This document shows positions 21,080-32,160 of a stretch of DNA of 64,000 bases, in pieces. Positions within the stretch are counted from its first letter, which is position 1; each line of letters begins with the position of its first letter. A program made the translations under genes and the position numbers. The stretch lies in the NCBI GenBank assembly GCA_039583875.1, contig CM077165.1:64840757-64904756 (forward strand), in the 5' to 3' direction. This stretch comes from Platanthera guangdongensis. Its lineage: Eukaryota > Streptophyta > Magnoliopsida > Asparagales > Orchidaceae. The notes beneath the pieces were generated by a model. That model had not been told where the DNA came from. It made no database searches and was given only the letters and a program-made list of their open reading frames with translations.

Positions 21080-23170
21080 ATGGCTCAAAACAAAATTATG
21101 CAAGCATCAGACCTCCAGTATGCAATCTTAACAGATTTGCCATCTGGAAGGCAAGAATCAAACTGTACATGAATTCTATTGATGAAAATATTTTTGCTTC
21201 CATCTTAACAAGAGTACCTCCAGCACCTACAGCTTCTACAAGCACCTCTACAAACATGACTGCAGTACCTCCTCCAGAGAATAATGATGTTTACAAGAAA
21301 GCTAAAATTGCAGATTCAAAAGCAATGAACATCTTGGCTCAGACTATGTCAGATGACATATTTCAGAAGGTGGATGAGTACACCTCAGCCAAGGCCATTT
21401 GGGACTTCCTCAACCAAATAGTAGCTGGTTCAGCTGATGAAAGGAAAGACAGGAGATCGAATCTCATATCCCTGTATGAGAATTTCAAGAAGGATGAGGA
21501 TGAATCAGTTGCTGAAATGTACAATAGGTTGAGCTCAATCATCAATGAGCTCAAAACCTTGGATAAAGATATCACCCTTACAGAGGTGAATGACAAAATC
21601 TTGATATGCTTCCCTAGCTCTTGGGACTCAAAAATCTGGCCTATCAAAGAAGCCAGAAGCCTAAATGAGATATCAACTGAATATCTGCTAGGCAAATTAA
21701 AGTCTGATGAGCAGTTGATTAAGTCAAGAGAAGTAGCTGAACAGAAGTCTACAGCTCCAGTTAGAAAAGATCACAATATAGCTTTCAAAGCATCAGAGGA
21801 AAGTGAGACCTCAACATCAAATGAAGAACTAATGAGCCTCTTTGCAAAAAAATTTTATAAGATGGCTAGAAAGGACTTCAGAAGGAAATCATCTAGGCAG
21901 GATGATAAGCCTAAGTATGACAAGACACCAACCAAGGAGGTTGTGTGCTTTGGATGTAGAAAGCATGGACACTACATCTCTGAATGTCCAGAAAACCAGA
22001 AGAAGGAGAAAAGCAGAGAAAAGGACTCCAGGAGAAAACACAGCAACAGACTCTCCTCCAGCAAGTACAAAAAGAGAGACAATGGCTTTGTTGCTGAAAA
22101 ATGGAGTGATACTGAAGAAGAATCATCCTCTTCCAGCTCAAGTGAAGTAGAGGAAGAAGCAAGATCCAAGGAGGTTTGCCTTATGTCAATTGATGCCTCC
22201 AGGAGCAATTCAGGATCAGAAAGTGAATCTGAAGATGAGGCAGCCTCAAAGTCAGAGGCAGATCAGGTTCTTTCAAGTTTTAATTTTAATTCTGATTCAT
22301 TTAAAATTGAATTCAAGGCTATGTGTTTAGACTTAATTAGTTCAGAAAAAGAAATAAAAACCCTTAGAGAAAGACTAGGAAATCTTGAATCTGTTAACTC
22401 AGAAAATATTAAACTAAAAGATCAACTAACTTTAGCACATGAGAAGATAATTAAATTAAAATCTGATTTATGTGAGGCCAAACAACTTGAGCAATCTCTC
22501 AATGGAAGAAGTCTCAAGCTGATGGACATAACAAGCACAGTAAATGCCAGATTAAATGGCAAGCTGGGCTTGGGTGCATCATCAGTTTTGCCCCCCATAA
22601 TTAAGAAAAATATTCTTACCACACCCATTAAATTTGTTTCTGCTAAGGGAAAAGAGAAGATACCCATAGACAAGAGCAATAAAAATCAGAATACAGCTAA
22701 TAAAAACAAGGTTCAGCAGCATTCGTCGAACTCAGATCGACGAAATGTGGCCAGTTCGTCGAACCTAGATCGACGAACGCTGAACGCAAACTTCAGTTAT
22801 AACAATTTGTCTAACTGCGATCGACGAACTTTGTATGGTTCGTCGAGCAGAGGTCGACGAACATGGGGTGCAGAAAATGACTATTGTCATTCTCTGAGCA
22901 GAGATCGACGATCTCAACCCTATTCGTCGAACTCTGGTCGATGAACTTACAAGAATTCGTCGAACCCAGAAGGACCAAACATAAATAATTTCTATTACAG
23001 AAATTCTAAGCCAGCTAATAAACCTTTCAATGCAGTAGCTGATTGAGTTATTCCACCTAGAAAATATCACCCCTTAGGTTATAAATCTCAACCTACTTTG
23101 TCAGTTATATCCAGCTTTTCATTTCAACCAAATAAAGGACCCAAGGTAACCTTGGTCAAGAACAATTAAT
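21080..23170 (+). pseudogene. gag: SIRE-1 gag with in-frame dyad repeats
   Basis: The likely start is the ATG at 21080. A frameshift a few codons later moves the frame to the long 630-codon reading. Features in order are the gag core (RFAIWKARIKLYMNSID, then AIWDFLNQI and SVAEMYNRLSSIINELKTL), an intact CCHC knuckle (CFGCRKHGHYISEC, near 21949) and a Ser/Glu-rich acidic stretch. A coiled coil (KEIKTLRERLGNLESVN, LKDQLTLAHEKIIKLKS) follows. The C-terminal tail repeats S-S-N-x-D-R-R because its DNA is the TCGTCGAAC...GATCGACGA motif. A TGA at 22942-22944 interrupts it; pol follows in the same frame. Confidence 0.88.
22722..22972. repeat. TTCGTCGAAC/TCGACGAA dyad array inside gag
   Basis: About six arm pairs of 'tcgtcgaac' and 'gatcgacgaa' within 250 bp, in the reading frame of gag. 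These are the same words as in the SIRE-1 LTR U3 and in the pol/third-ORF spacer. Confidence 0.88.
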
Positions 23171-23187
23171 TTTGTTTTTCATTACAG

Positions 23188-26100
23188 GTGAAGAGCTGTC
23201 CAAGGGTGAGTCAGACCTGGTACTTGGACAGTGGCTGCTCCAAGCATATGACAGGCAGCAAGGACAATCTATCTAATTACAAGTCCAAGCTAGGATCAAA
23301 GGTGATCTTTGGTGGTTCAAATAGTGGACAATCTGAAGGATATGGAGCAGTAAAGATTGGAACATTTACTTTCAAGAGAGTAACATTTGTAAGAGAACTC
23401 AAACATAACCTAATATCCATAAGCCAATTATGTGATGAAGGTTATTAGGTACACTTTAACTCTACCTCCTGCTCTATTAATAATAATGAAAACAAAACTG
23501 TTTTAATTGGAATTAAACAAGGTAACATATATCTAGTAGATTTTATTTCTACCAAAACTGATATTTGTTTACTCAATATCAATAGTAACCAAAATGGGTT
23601 GTGGCATAATAGATTAGGTCATGTAAACCTTAAAAATATAGATAGGTTATCTAAAGACAACCTTGTTAGAGGTTTACCTTCTGGCCCCTACAAGAAGGAA
23701 AACCTATGCAGGGCTTGTCAATTAGGCAAGCAAACTAAAATTAGTTGCAAATCCATTAATAAGAGTGATTCACCTATGATTTTGTATTTGCTTCATGTGG
23801 ACCTATTTGGACCCATTGCAGTATAAAGCCTAGGAGGGAAGTCTTACACTTTAGTAATTGTTGATGACTTCTCCAGATTCAGTTGGGTGGCCTTTCTGAG
23901 AACTAAGTCAGATACATTCAAAGTTCTTACAGATTTTCTCAGGACCATACAGATTGAGTTCTCTACTCATGTTGCATTGATCAGAAGTGATCATGGCATA
24001 GAGTTTGAGTCTCTTCTTATGCATGACTTCTATGAGAAGGAAGGTATCAGGCAGTGCCTCTCAGCTCCTAGAACTCCCCAACAAAATGGGGTAGCTGAAA
24101 GGAAAAATAGGACACTCATTGAATCTGCAGGTACATTATTGGCAGATGCTTACATTCCTCTATCCTTTTGGTCAGAAGCTGTAAACACTGCTAACTATGT
24201 CCTGAATAGAAGCCTCATACATAAGCTGAAAAATAAGACCCCATATGAATTGCTTAAAGGGAAGAAACCTAAAATCACATATTTTAAAGTTTTTGGTTGT
24301 ATATGTTATATTCACACAAACAACAAAAGATACATTAGAAAGTTTGAGGCTAAGGCTAAAGAAGGGATTTTTCTAGGATACTCCCAAGTAAGCAAGACCT
24401 ATAGGTTTTTAATAAATCCACTCTTAAAATTGAAGAGTCAGTCCATGTATCTTTTGATGAAGCTAACATGTCTTATATGGAGAAAGAGATTTCTACCAAT
24501 AGCTCTTTGCAGGTTCCACAACTGTGTGAGTCTATGGATGGACTAAACCTTACCTAAGAGGTGTCAACCCATCCTTCTCCATAGGTTGATGAAGATAGTG
24601 AAGAAGAAATTCAAGTGAAAGTGGCTGATCTTCCCTCAACAGCTAATAACATTCCTCAATAGAAATTAATTACAGAAGCTGTTGCTGAACAAACTCCACC
24701 CAATGATCTTGTCACACTTAGAGATCACCCCAGATCTCAAGTGATTGGAGACATTTCCGCAGGTGTACAGACAAGGTATCAACTCAACCAAGACTTGATG
24801 CATGCCTGTTTTCTCTCTCAGATTGAACCTCTCTCCATTCATGAAGCTGAGCAAGATCCCCACTGGATCATTGTAATGCAAGAGGAACTAAATCAGTTTG
24901 AGAGATGTAGAGTTTGGGATTTGGTTCCAAGACCTCATAACTACCCAGTTATTGGAACCGAGTGGATCTTCAGAAACAAGCTAGATGCTCAAGGAAATAT
25001 TGTGAGAAACAAGGCTAGGTTTGTTGCTCAAGGCTACAGGCAAGAGGAAGGAATTGACTATGACCAAACCTTTGCCCCTGTTGCAAGGTTAGATGCCATA
25101 AGAATATTCCTTGCCTATGCAGCTCACAGGAGATTCAAAATTTTCCAAATGGATGTCAAGTGTGTATTTTTGAATGGAGTGCTTCAAGAAGAGGTTTATG
25201 TGGAACAACCTCCAGGTTTTATCTCTCTAACTTAACCTTCTTTTGTGTTTAAATTGCATAAAGCTCTCTATGGTATAAAGCAAGCTCCAAGAGCTTGGTA
25301 TGAGACCTTAGCAAGCTTTCTTTTAGAGAATAAATTTACAAGAGGAACCATAGATAAAAATCTTTTCACTAAACATCATAAGGACCAAATTTTGTTAGTA
25401 CAAATATATATAGATGACATCATCTTTGGGTCTACTGATCCCAAATTATGCAAGAGGTTTGCTGACCTCATGCATTCCAAATTTGAGATGAGTAGCATGG
25501 GTGAGCTTTCCTACTTCCTTGGTCTCCAAGTGAAGCAGCTCCCTGATGGTATCTTCCTCTCCCAAGCTAAGTTTGCTAAAGAGCTTATTAAGAAGTTTGG
25601 AATGGGTGATGTTTCAGGAATGAAAACACCTATGGCTACCAATGCTGTTGTGGATTCTGATGCAGCAGGGAAACCTATAGATCAGAAGCATTATAGGAAA
25701 ATTGTTGGATCCCTATTATACCGAACAGCTAGCAGGCCTGATATCATGTTTGCCACATGCCTTTGTGCTAGGTTCCAAGTGAACCCCAAAGAATCTCACC
25801 TTATTTTCTAAAAAAGAATTTTGAGATATATAAAGAGTTGTCCTAATCTAGGACTCTGGTATCCTATAGAGTCAGAGTTTGAGTTAAATGGAAACTCAGA
25901 TGCTGACTATGTTGGATGTAGAGTGGACAGGAAGAGTACCTCTAGAACTTGCCAGTTCCTGGGTATGAGACTTGTCTCCTGGTTTTGTAAAAAGCAAACA
26001 TCTGTGTCTACATCAACTGCAGAAGCAGAATATATGGCTGCTGGCAGCTGCTGTTCACAAATATTATAGATACAAAACCAACTACTAGACTATGGTGTCA

Positions 26101-26360
26101 ACTTATATAATTCAACATTATTTTGTGATAATACTAGTGTTATTGCTATAGCACAGAATCCAGTTCACCATAGTAGGACTAAACATATTGATATAAGGCA
26201 TCATTTCATTATAGATAATGTAGACAAAAAGAAAATTAACCTAATCCATATTCCTACTGATTTACAGAGAGCAGACATTTTCACCAAATCCTTGGATGAG
26301 AAAAATCATCTGTTCTTTATAAATCAACTGGGAATGATCAATGGAGAAGAGTTAAATTAA
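23188..26360 (+). pseudogene. pol: SIRE-1 pol: protease, integrase, RT, RNase H
   Basis: It is in frame with gag up to about 24420, then shifts by one frame. Protease: WYLDSGCSKHMTG (23218). Integrase: zinc finger WHNRLGHVN...CRACQLGKQTK, and core Asp in HVDLFGPI, Asp in RSDHGIEFE and Glu in QQNGVAERKNRT, all intact. [55 protein letters not shown] and the catalytic IYIDDIIFGST. RNase H: SDADYVGCRVDRKST, STAEAEYMAA, CDNTSVIAIA and HIDIRHHFI. About seven stops and one frameshift are the only damage; every catalytic residue I can place is present. Confidence 0.9.
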
Positions 26361-26369
26361 TTTTTGTCT

Positions 26370-26640
26370 GCATTCGACGAATTTTCCAGAGTTCGTCTAA
26401 CGGAGTTCGATGAATTAGGGAAAGTTTGAGAAATGCTCGTCGAACGGAGATCGACGAATTCTCTGTGTGGAAACAATTTTCGTCGACTGGAGATCGACGA
26501 ACTTTGCTTCGAAAGATATTTCATCGAACGGAGTTCGACGAACTGTCTTCGTTTCTTCAGGATGCGATCGACGAATTATTTATCTATAATTTATTTCGTC
26601 GACCTCAGTTCAGAGAATTGTTTTCCTTTTTGTGGAACGG
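26370..26640. repeat. Dyad array between pol and the third ORF of SIRE-1
   Basis: At least five inverted pairs of the form TCGTCGAACGGA-GATCGACGAA occur in 270 bp after the pol stop. A matching array lies at about 63760-64000 in SIRE-2. Confidence 0.88.
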
Positions 26641-26659
26641 AGTCTGTCGATTCATATTC

Positions 26660-26686
26660 AAGAAAACCCTATATCTAGGTTTTCTT
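26660..26686 (+). promoter_or_regulatory. Conserved hairpin before the SIRE-1 third ORF
   Basis: Arms AAGAAAACC and GGTTTTCTT pair perfectly around the 9-nt loop CTATATCTA. The hairpin ends 68 nt before the ATG. SIRE-2 has the equivalent hairpin at 63726-63748 at the same distance. The loop is TATA-like, so it may be an RNA element or an internal promoter; the sequence cannot tell which. Confidence 0.6.
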
Positions 26687-26731
26687 CGACCTTCATCCCA
26701 CGCTTTCAGTTCCTGTTGCACTTGATCGCTG

Positions 26732-26747
26732 TTTGTTTCTCTTGCAG
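26732..26747 (+). promoter_or_regulatory. Candidate 3' splice acceptor for the third-ORF mRNA
   Basis: A pyrimidine-rich run ending TTTCTCTTGCAG lies 7 nt before the ATG. SIRE-2 has TTTCTCTTATAG at the same place. Splicing would give a subgenomic mRNA for an ORF that otherwise lies far from the cap. Confidence 0.5.
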
Positions 26748-26754
26748 GTCATCA

Positions 26755-29577
26755 ATGGCGATTCCAGCGAGCACCCTGGCTGCAATGAAATTCGATACAG
26801 GATTTGATATGGATTTTGATTCATTCCAGCATTCTAACCTCATATTTCTCTACATTCTAGAACTTCTAGAAGAGCAGGGTCTCAAGGATTTTATGACCAG
26901 AAGAATCAAACTGCATGCAACTGAGATTAAAGAATGGATATATACTTCGTCTGCTTCTGAGGACAACATCCTGACAGGGACTATCAGGGGTAATATTGTT
27001 TGTTTATCCCCCGCCATTCTTTCTGAGATTTTTGTGCTGGTCAATGGAGAGGATGATTTGGATATAGATTCTGAAGAATATAGTTCGATGCTAAAGTTGA
27101 TGCGGTTTACGGGTAGTAACCCTAACAAGTTGTTAAAGAAACAACTTTCTGCCGCCTAACAGTTCTTGGCGAATATTGTGGGCAAAGTGCTGATGGGCAA
27201 GCACAACACACACGATTACATTACAAGACAACAATTCCTTATCATGTGCGCAGTGGTCAACAAGCGTCAAGTTGATTGGGGCAAGATCTTCTTTGATTTG
27301 ATCAAGAAGAAAAACAGTAAAAAAGAAGTCTGCTTTGGAAGAATCCTGGGGATTTTCCTTCAAGCGAAAGCAGGTGAATTTATGGTCTCCCCGACCATCT
27401 TCATCAATGCCAGCAAGCACCTAACATGCGCTTTGTTTGGCAGATGGGAGAGGACGATCACCAAGCCATCCAAGGCTTCCTCCTCCTCCATCCTAGCTTC
27501 TGAGAGCACAAGGTCCGTGAAGGCCACTCCCCACCCTGCAGAAGAGGCCATCCCATCTCCACAACCTCTTCCATCATCAACCAGTCTTCCATCTCCTCCA
27601 GCACCCCAATCACACCAACATTCTCATATCCCTACTCATCCTCCATCTCCACCTCTTGATATCACTGATAATCCATCTACCCCCTTTTAAGAGAATCCAC
27701 ACCCAACTCCTCCATCATCACCTCTTCCACCTCATCTATCTAACATTCCACACTTTCATATACCATCCCATTATCCACCTCCACCAGACACCACCTTGAC
27801 AGATGCCATTCCTCCTCCATCTGTTCCCCCTACTTCATCTACTTCTCTACCTTCACCAACTAACTCTCCATCTTTGGACTCCTCCACTGTCTCTACAATC
27901 ATAACCCTGCTCACTCCCCTCATCAAATCCCTAATCACAAAGGCAATTACACCTCTTGTGAATTCTATAAATTCTTTATCTGCCAAAATTTCTCTCCTTT
28001 CTTCTGCCCCCTCTTCATTCAGGGGTCTGGCTACAGGTTCTCCTGAACCCAGGCAGGGGGAGATGCTCTGTGATGACGCAATAGCAGATGCAGATGAAGT
28101 AGCAACAGCAGATGCAGATGTAGCAACAGTTCCTTCTACAGTAGTTTCAGATGCAGATGCATAAATTTTGCCAGAATTTGATTCAGATTTGATTGAATTG
28201 GTTCATTTCATGGATACTAACATTGACTTATATGAGTCAGTCCCAGAGCAGATACAAATTGTTGGTGATTTCCATTTAAATCCCATAGTTGATTTGACTG
28301 GTTTGTTGAGAAATTTTGATGCAATTTATGTACAGTTCCCTTCCACTAAGCCACAGTTGGCTATTGTTCCTTATACATCTCCAATAAGTCTAGAAGTTGC
28401 TAAGCAACTCTGTGACAGTTTTGCAATTCCTGTTGTTGCTCCAACCTCTAAAGTTATTCCAGAAGATATCTCAGTACCAATTTTTGTTATGGATGACTCA
28501 ACAATGCCTGATCTGGATGAGTTAATCTTGGCTGATATTGAAGAGGAAAATAAGGCAGCAGCTGAAAGATCTGTCCCAATTACTTCTGATTCTTGTATAG
28601 TTTCTTCTTCCACTCCTGCTGAAACTCCAGTTTTTGAAACTTCTGCCCCTACTACAGAAAAGGCTGTCATTGATGATAAAGCTTTAAAAGCATTGGATGC
28701 TTTATATGATAACCCTCAGGGTTCTGGTAGTGATGATGAAGATGATTCAGATGAAGAAGTTTTCAAGAAGAAAAAGCAATTGTTGTCAAAGAAAAGGAAG
28801 GCTCCTCCTCCTGCTGCTCCTAAGCCCAATCCAACAGCTGACACTCCCTACTACATTTTGCATAATGTTACTCCTTTTAACGGAATGCCTACTTGGATAT
28901 GGTTATCTAAGAACCAGCAAAAGGAAAGGAAAAGAAGTAGGAGATACTCTCCTCTACCAGTTCATAGACTCTGAAAAGACCCACCTCCTCCACCTCCTCC
29001 AGCTGCTGGTGCTTCCAGTTCCTCAACTTCAAAGCATGCTCCTGTGCAAACCTATCAAAGACATTAGAGAAAGTCTTCAGGAGGCTACCAGCAGAGGCAA
29101 TAATACTCAGGTAATCAACAATCTTCACAACAACAACAACTTCAATAGCAACAACCTCAGCAGCAATAACAGGCAATCAGTCCCAAAAGACCACTTTCTC
29201 CTCCTATTCCTTTTGAAGATCCTGAAACAACCAACACTGCTAAAATGGCTAGGTTTCAGGAACTTATTGGTCTGTCCCTGATTAATAAAGCTAAAGCTGA
29301 AGGGAAGGACATTTCTGGATACACAACTATGTCAAAATACAGGAAAGAAGAACTTAAAAGGTTTGACAAAGCAAACAAGCTCTTCAATGTTGATGATTAC
29401 ATGAAGCTCCATCCTAAAGCAGTTGTCCCCAGAGCTACATCACTGAAGATCTTTGGGTCAGCTGACATGACAATGACACATACAGAGGCTTCAAATCCAA
29501 ATAGAGAAATTATCTTTAAAAAGCCAGGAGAGAAGACAAAAGAAGACAAGTCCATGCAGAAGAAGCAGAAGAAGTAA
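26755..29577 (+). pseudogene. SIRE-1 third ORF (env-position protein), broken by stops
   Basis: One reading frame of about 940 codons from ATG 26755 to the stop at 29575-29577, with roughly eight in-frame stops and no shift. N-terminal 230 residues: a conserved domain with NPNKLLKKQLSAA, YITRQQFLIM and FGRWERTITKP, resembling the 'putative plant transposon protein' family. Then come a long Pro/Ser-rich region, a hydrophobic TIITLLTPLIKSLITKAI stretch, an Asp/Ala acidic run, PQLAIVPYTSPIS and a basic KKKKQLLSKKRKAPPP (nuclear-signal-like). A Gln/Asn-rich tract and a conserved C-terminal domain (RFQELIGLSLINKAKAEG, SKYRKEELKRF) follow. I see no signal peptide or clear membrane anchor, so 'env-like' is only positional. 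Confidence 0.82.
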
Positions 29578-29755
29578 TCTTTATTTTGTTTCAATATCTT
29601 TCTGTATTTGCTTTCAAACTATGTTGTTTAAACAAAGCCTATGTACATATATATCTGTTGCATGTGTTGGTAATTCTCTGCCAGATATATCTTTTTCTTG
29701 CTTTGTTTATTTGCTTTGTTTATCTGTTTTGAGTCTCTTAGTGACCTCACCTAAA

Positions 29756-29766
29756 TAGGTGGAGAT
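29756..29766 (+). other. SIRE-1 polypurine tract
   Basis: 'taggtggagat' directly precedes the 3' LTR start TGTTGGATCC. The purine-rich core is AGGTGGAGA. Confidence 0.75.
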
Positions 29767-31502
29767 TGTTGGATCCCTAGTTGATTTGGGCTAGGTTCAC
29801 TAGATTAGGATGTGACCCAACATGTATAGCCAGGGTCAAATTTGTATCCTAGAGTCTAGGCCAAGTCCTTAGAGTCAACATCAGCTGGACCAGCTATCAA
29901 CAAACCTATCAAAGACTCAAGAATTAGAATATTTCAAGAACAAGTAAAATGAGTTCGACGTTCGTCGAACTTAGGTCGACGAAAGGCGTTTTGAGCTCGA
30001 TAATCTTGAGATATTTCTCTGTGTTGAGCTCGACGATCTTTGTTTTCTGTTCGACGAAGACTGAAATACTTCAACAAACTAAAGTCAGGGTAACTACAGA
30101 TTTTTCTAAGTCCAACTTCAGGCTTTGGTCGACGAACAAGAATCTGAGCTCGACGAACTTGGACCTCAAGTTCACAACTTCTCAGGTCGACGAAGTCAAC
30201 TTGTTAGGTCAACGAACTCAGTACTCTACTAGATGATTTCTGGTGTACGATTTGTATTCTTCTCAGCCAAAGACTTCTCAAATTCTAAGTCCACCATCAT
30301 TCTTCGGTCGATGATTTTGGATCTCAGTTCGACGAATAATGATTGTCAGCTCGACGAATGAAGATTGTCAGTTCGACGAAGATTGTAGCAGAATTGACAA
30401 GTTTACCTTGAAGACTAATTGCTATTATCTGGTCGACGAACTCATCAGCTCAGCTCGACGAACTGTGAACTCAGCTCGACGATTCCTGGTCTTCGTTCGA
30501 CGATTCCAGATTAGGTCTTCTCCAATTTTCCGTCCCTTTTCTTGGCGATGAATCCTGAGTAATTAATGCTCAATCTTCTCGAAATGTTACCGTTGGAACG
30601 AGCATTGATCATGGATTATTACATGTCGTTTTTCCATGTGACAGTTAGGGAAATCATTGATTGTCACTTCCTTCCCAGGCCGACTGCATTTACTGCTCAA
30701 GGTTTCAAATTTCGAATGTTTTTCAGTCAGTCTTTAGTCAGAAAAAAAGATTAAGCTGTTACAGACACATAGACAGACATTGTACTCAAGAACAATCTTA
30801 TAGAAATCAAAAGTTCTTTTCTGCAATCAGCCTAGGATAGAGAACATCTTCAAGAAGAAGAAGAACATACAATCTCCATCAAGAGTCTTCTTCCTTCAAT
30901 CCTCCAGGACAACTTCAGAAGGACAACAATCTCTATCTGTCAAAGAAGTTCCTGAAGCAATCTCTGGTCAAGGCAATCAAGCTTTGAAGACCTATCACTC
31001 TGAAGCAGTGCTCCAGTATTCCTGATCCATTCAAGATCCCAGGGGAGCAATCTACTGAAATCAATCCATAAGTCTTCTCAGTTGTTATTGAGAAAGAGAA
31101 GACACCATCACCCTTTTTCCATCCTCTGTACAGGGTTTTAATTCCCTTCAAAATTATTCCTGGTTGCAAGTCTCCTACCAAAAGACTTGAGGTTTTGGTT
31201 TTTGAGCACCTGAACAAAAGCTCATTGGTTTCAGGCACCTGATCAAAAATTTGAGTGGATTCCTACCAGGGTGGTAGAAGAGTGGATTTACCCAGGTTGG
31301 GGAACCACTATAAATTTCTTGTGTCGTCTGGTTGCCCTTTTTCTTTTGTTTTGGCTGTGTTCTGTGATTTACTAGGTTGCTGTGCTTATTATTTTATTTG
31401 CTAACCTGTTCACCTAGGATTACAGCGAAAGTTTAAAGATTTTTTGTAGAGAGCACAATACTCTATTCAGCCCCCTCTAGAGTATTTCAGATCTAATCTT
31501 CA
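29767..31502 (+). repeat. SIRE-1 3' LTR
   Basis: It spans TGTTGGATCC to TAATCTTCA, 1736 bp, and aligns throughout with 19187-20931. The C tract is shortened to ccccc. Several TCGACGAA words read TCAACGAA or TCGATGAA in one LTR only, which is the CpG decay pattern. The aatca TSD follows. Confidence 0.93.
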
Positions 31503-31507
31503 AATCA
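31503..31507. repeat. Right TSD (aatca) of SIRE-1
   Basis: An exact copy of 19182-19186, after which the copia-2 RT reading resumes. Confidence 0.92.
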
Positions 31508-32160
31508 TGTATGCAATGTTATGTACTAGACCAATGTCTCTTATTCTTTGAGCATGACTAGCAAGTATTAGTATGATCCCGGTGAAGGTCACTGGATAAC
31601 CGTCAAGAATATCCTCAAGTACTTGAAAAGGGGTAAGGAAACATTCTTGGTATTCGGCAAAGAGGAAGAGCTCGTTGTAAGTGGTTACACGGATGCTAGC
31701 TTCCAAACTGATAGAGACGATTCAAAGTCTCAGTCAGGGTTTGTGTTTTGCCTAAATGGAGGTGTTGTTAGCTAGGAGAGTTCCAAGCAGGATACAGTTG
31801 CCGATTCTACTACTAAGGCCGAGTATATCACCGTTGAAAATGCAGCGAAGGAGGCTGTATGGATTAGTAAATTCATCGACAAGTTAGATTTAGTTCCGGG
31901 CATTGTTCGTCCTGTAGATCTCTACCGTGACAATAACGATGACATTGCACTTGCTTCGGAACCTAGATCTCATCAGTGCTCCAAGCACATACTCCGACGG
32001 TTCCATCTAATTTGAGAGATTGTCGATCGAGGAGATATGAGCATATGCAGAGTGCCGACTGAAGAAAACATTGCAGATCCACATACAAAGGATCTTGCAT
32101 AGAGAAAGCATGATGGTCATGTTAGATCTATGGGTATACGATATCTAAATGATGAACTAT
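31508..32160 (+). pseudogene. pol: Copia-2 pol, second part: RT end and RNase H
   Basis: It continues the interrupted RT (YAMLCTRPMS) and passes to RNase H with GYTDASFQTDRDDSKSQSG, STTKAEYITVENAAKEAVW, LYRDNNDDIALASEP and VPTEENIADPHTKDL. The Asp and Glu residues of the RNase H site are visible. Stops near 31575, 31772 and 32016 break it. It is followed by the element's untranslated 3' region. Confidence 0.85.

Larger units (their letters stand above)
19187..31502 (+). mobile_element. SIRE-1: SIRE/Maximus-type copia with a third ORF, 12.3 kb
   Basis: Complete ends: TGTTGGATCC...TAATCTTCA LTRs of 1745 and 1736 bp, TSD aatca, Met PBS at 20940, PPT at 29756. Internal order is gag with zinc knuckle, protease, integrase, RT, RNase H, then a dyad array and an extra ORF of about 940 codons before the PPT. 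In the first 650 bp the two LTRs differ at about 39 sites, roughly 6%, many being C/T or G/A at CpG. It is therefore much older than gypsy-2, and all ORFs carry stops. Confidence 0.93.
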
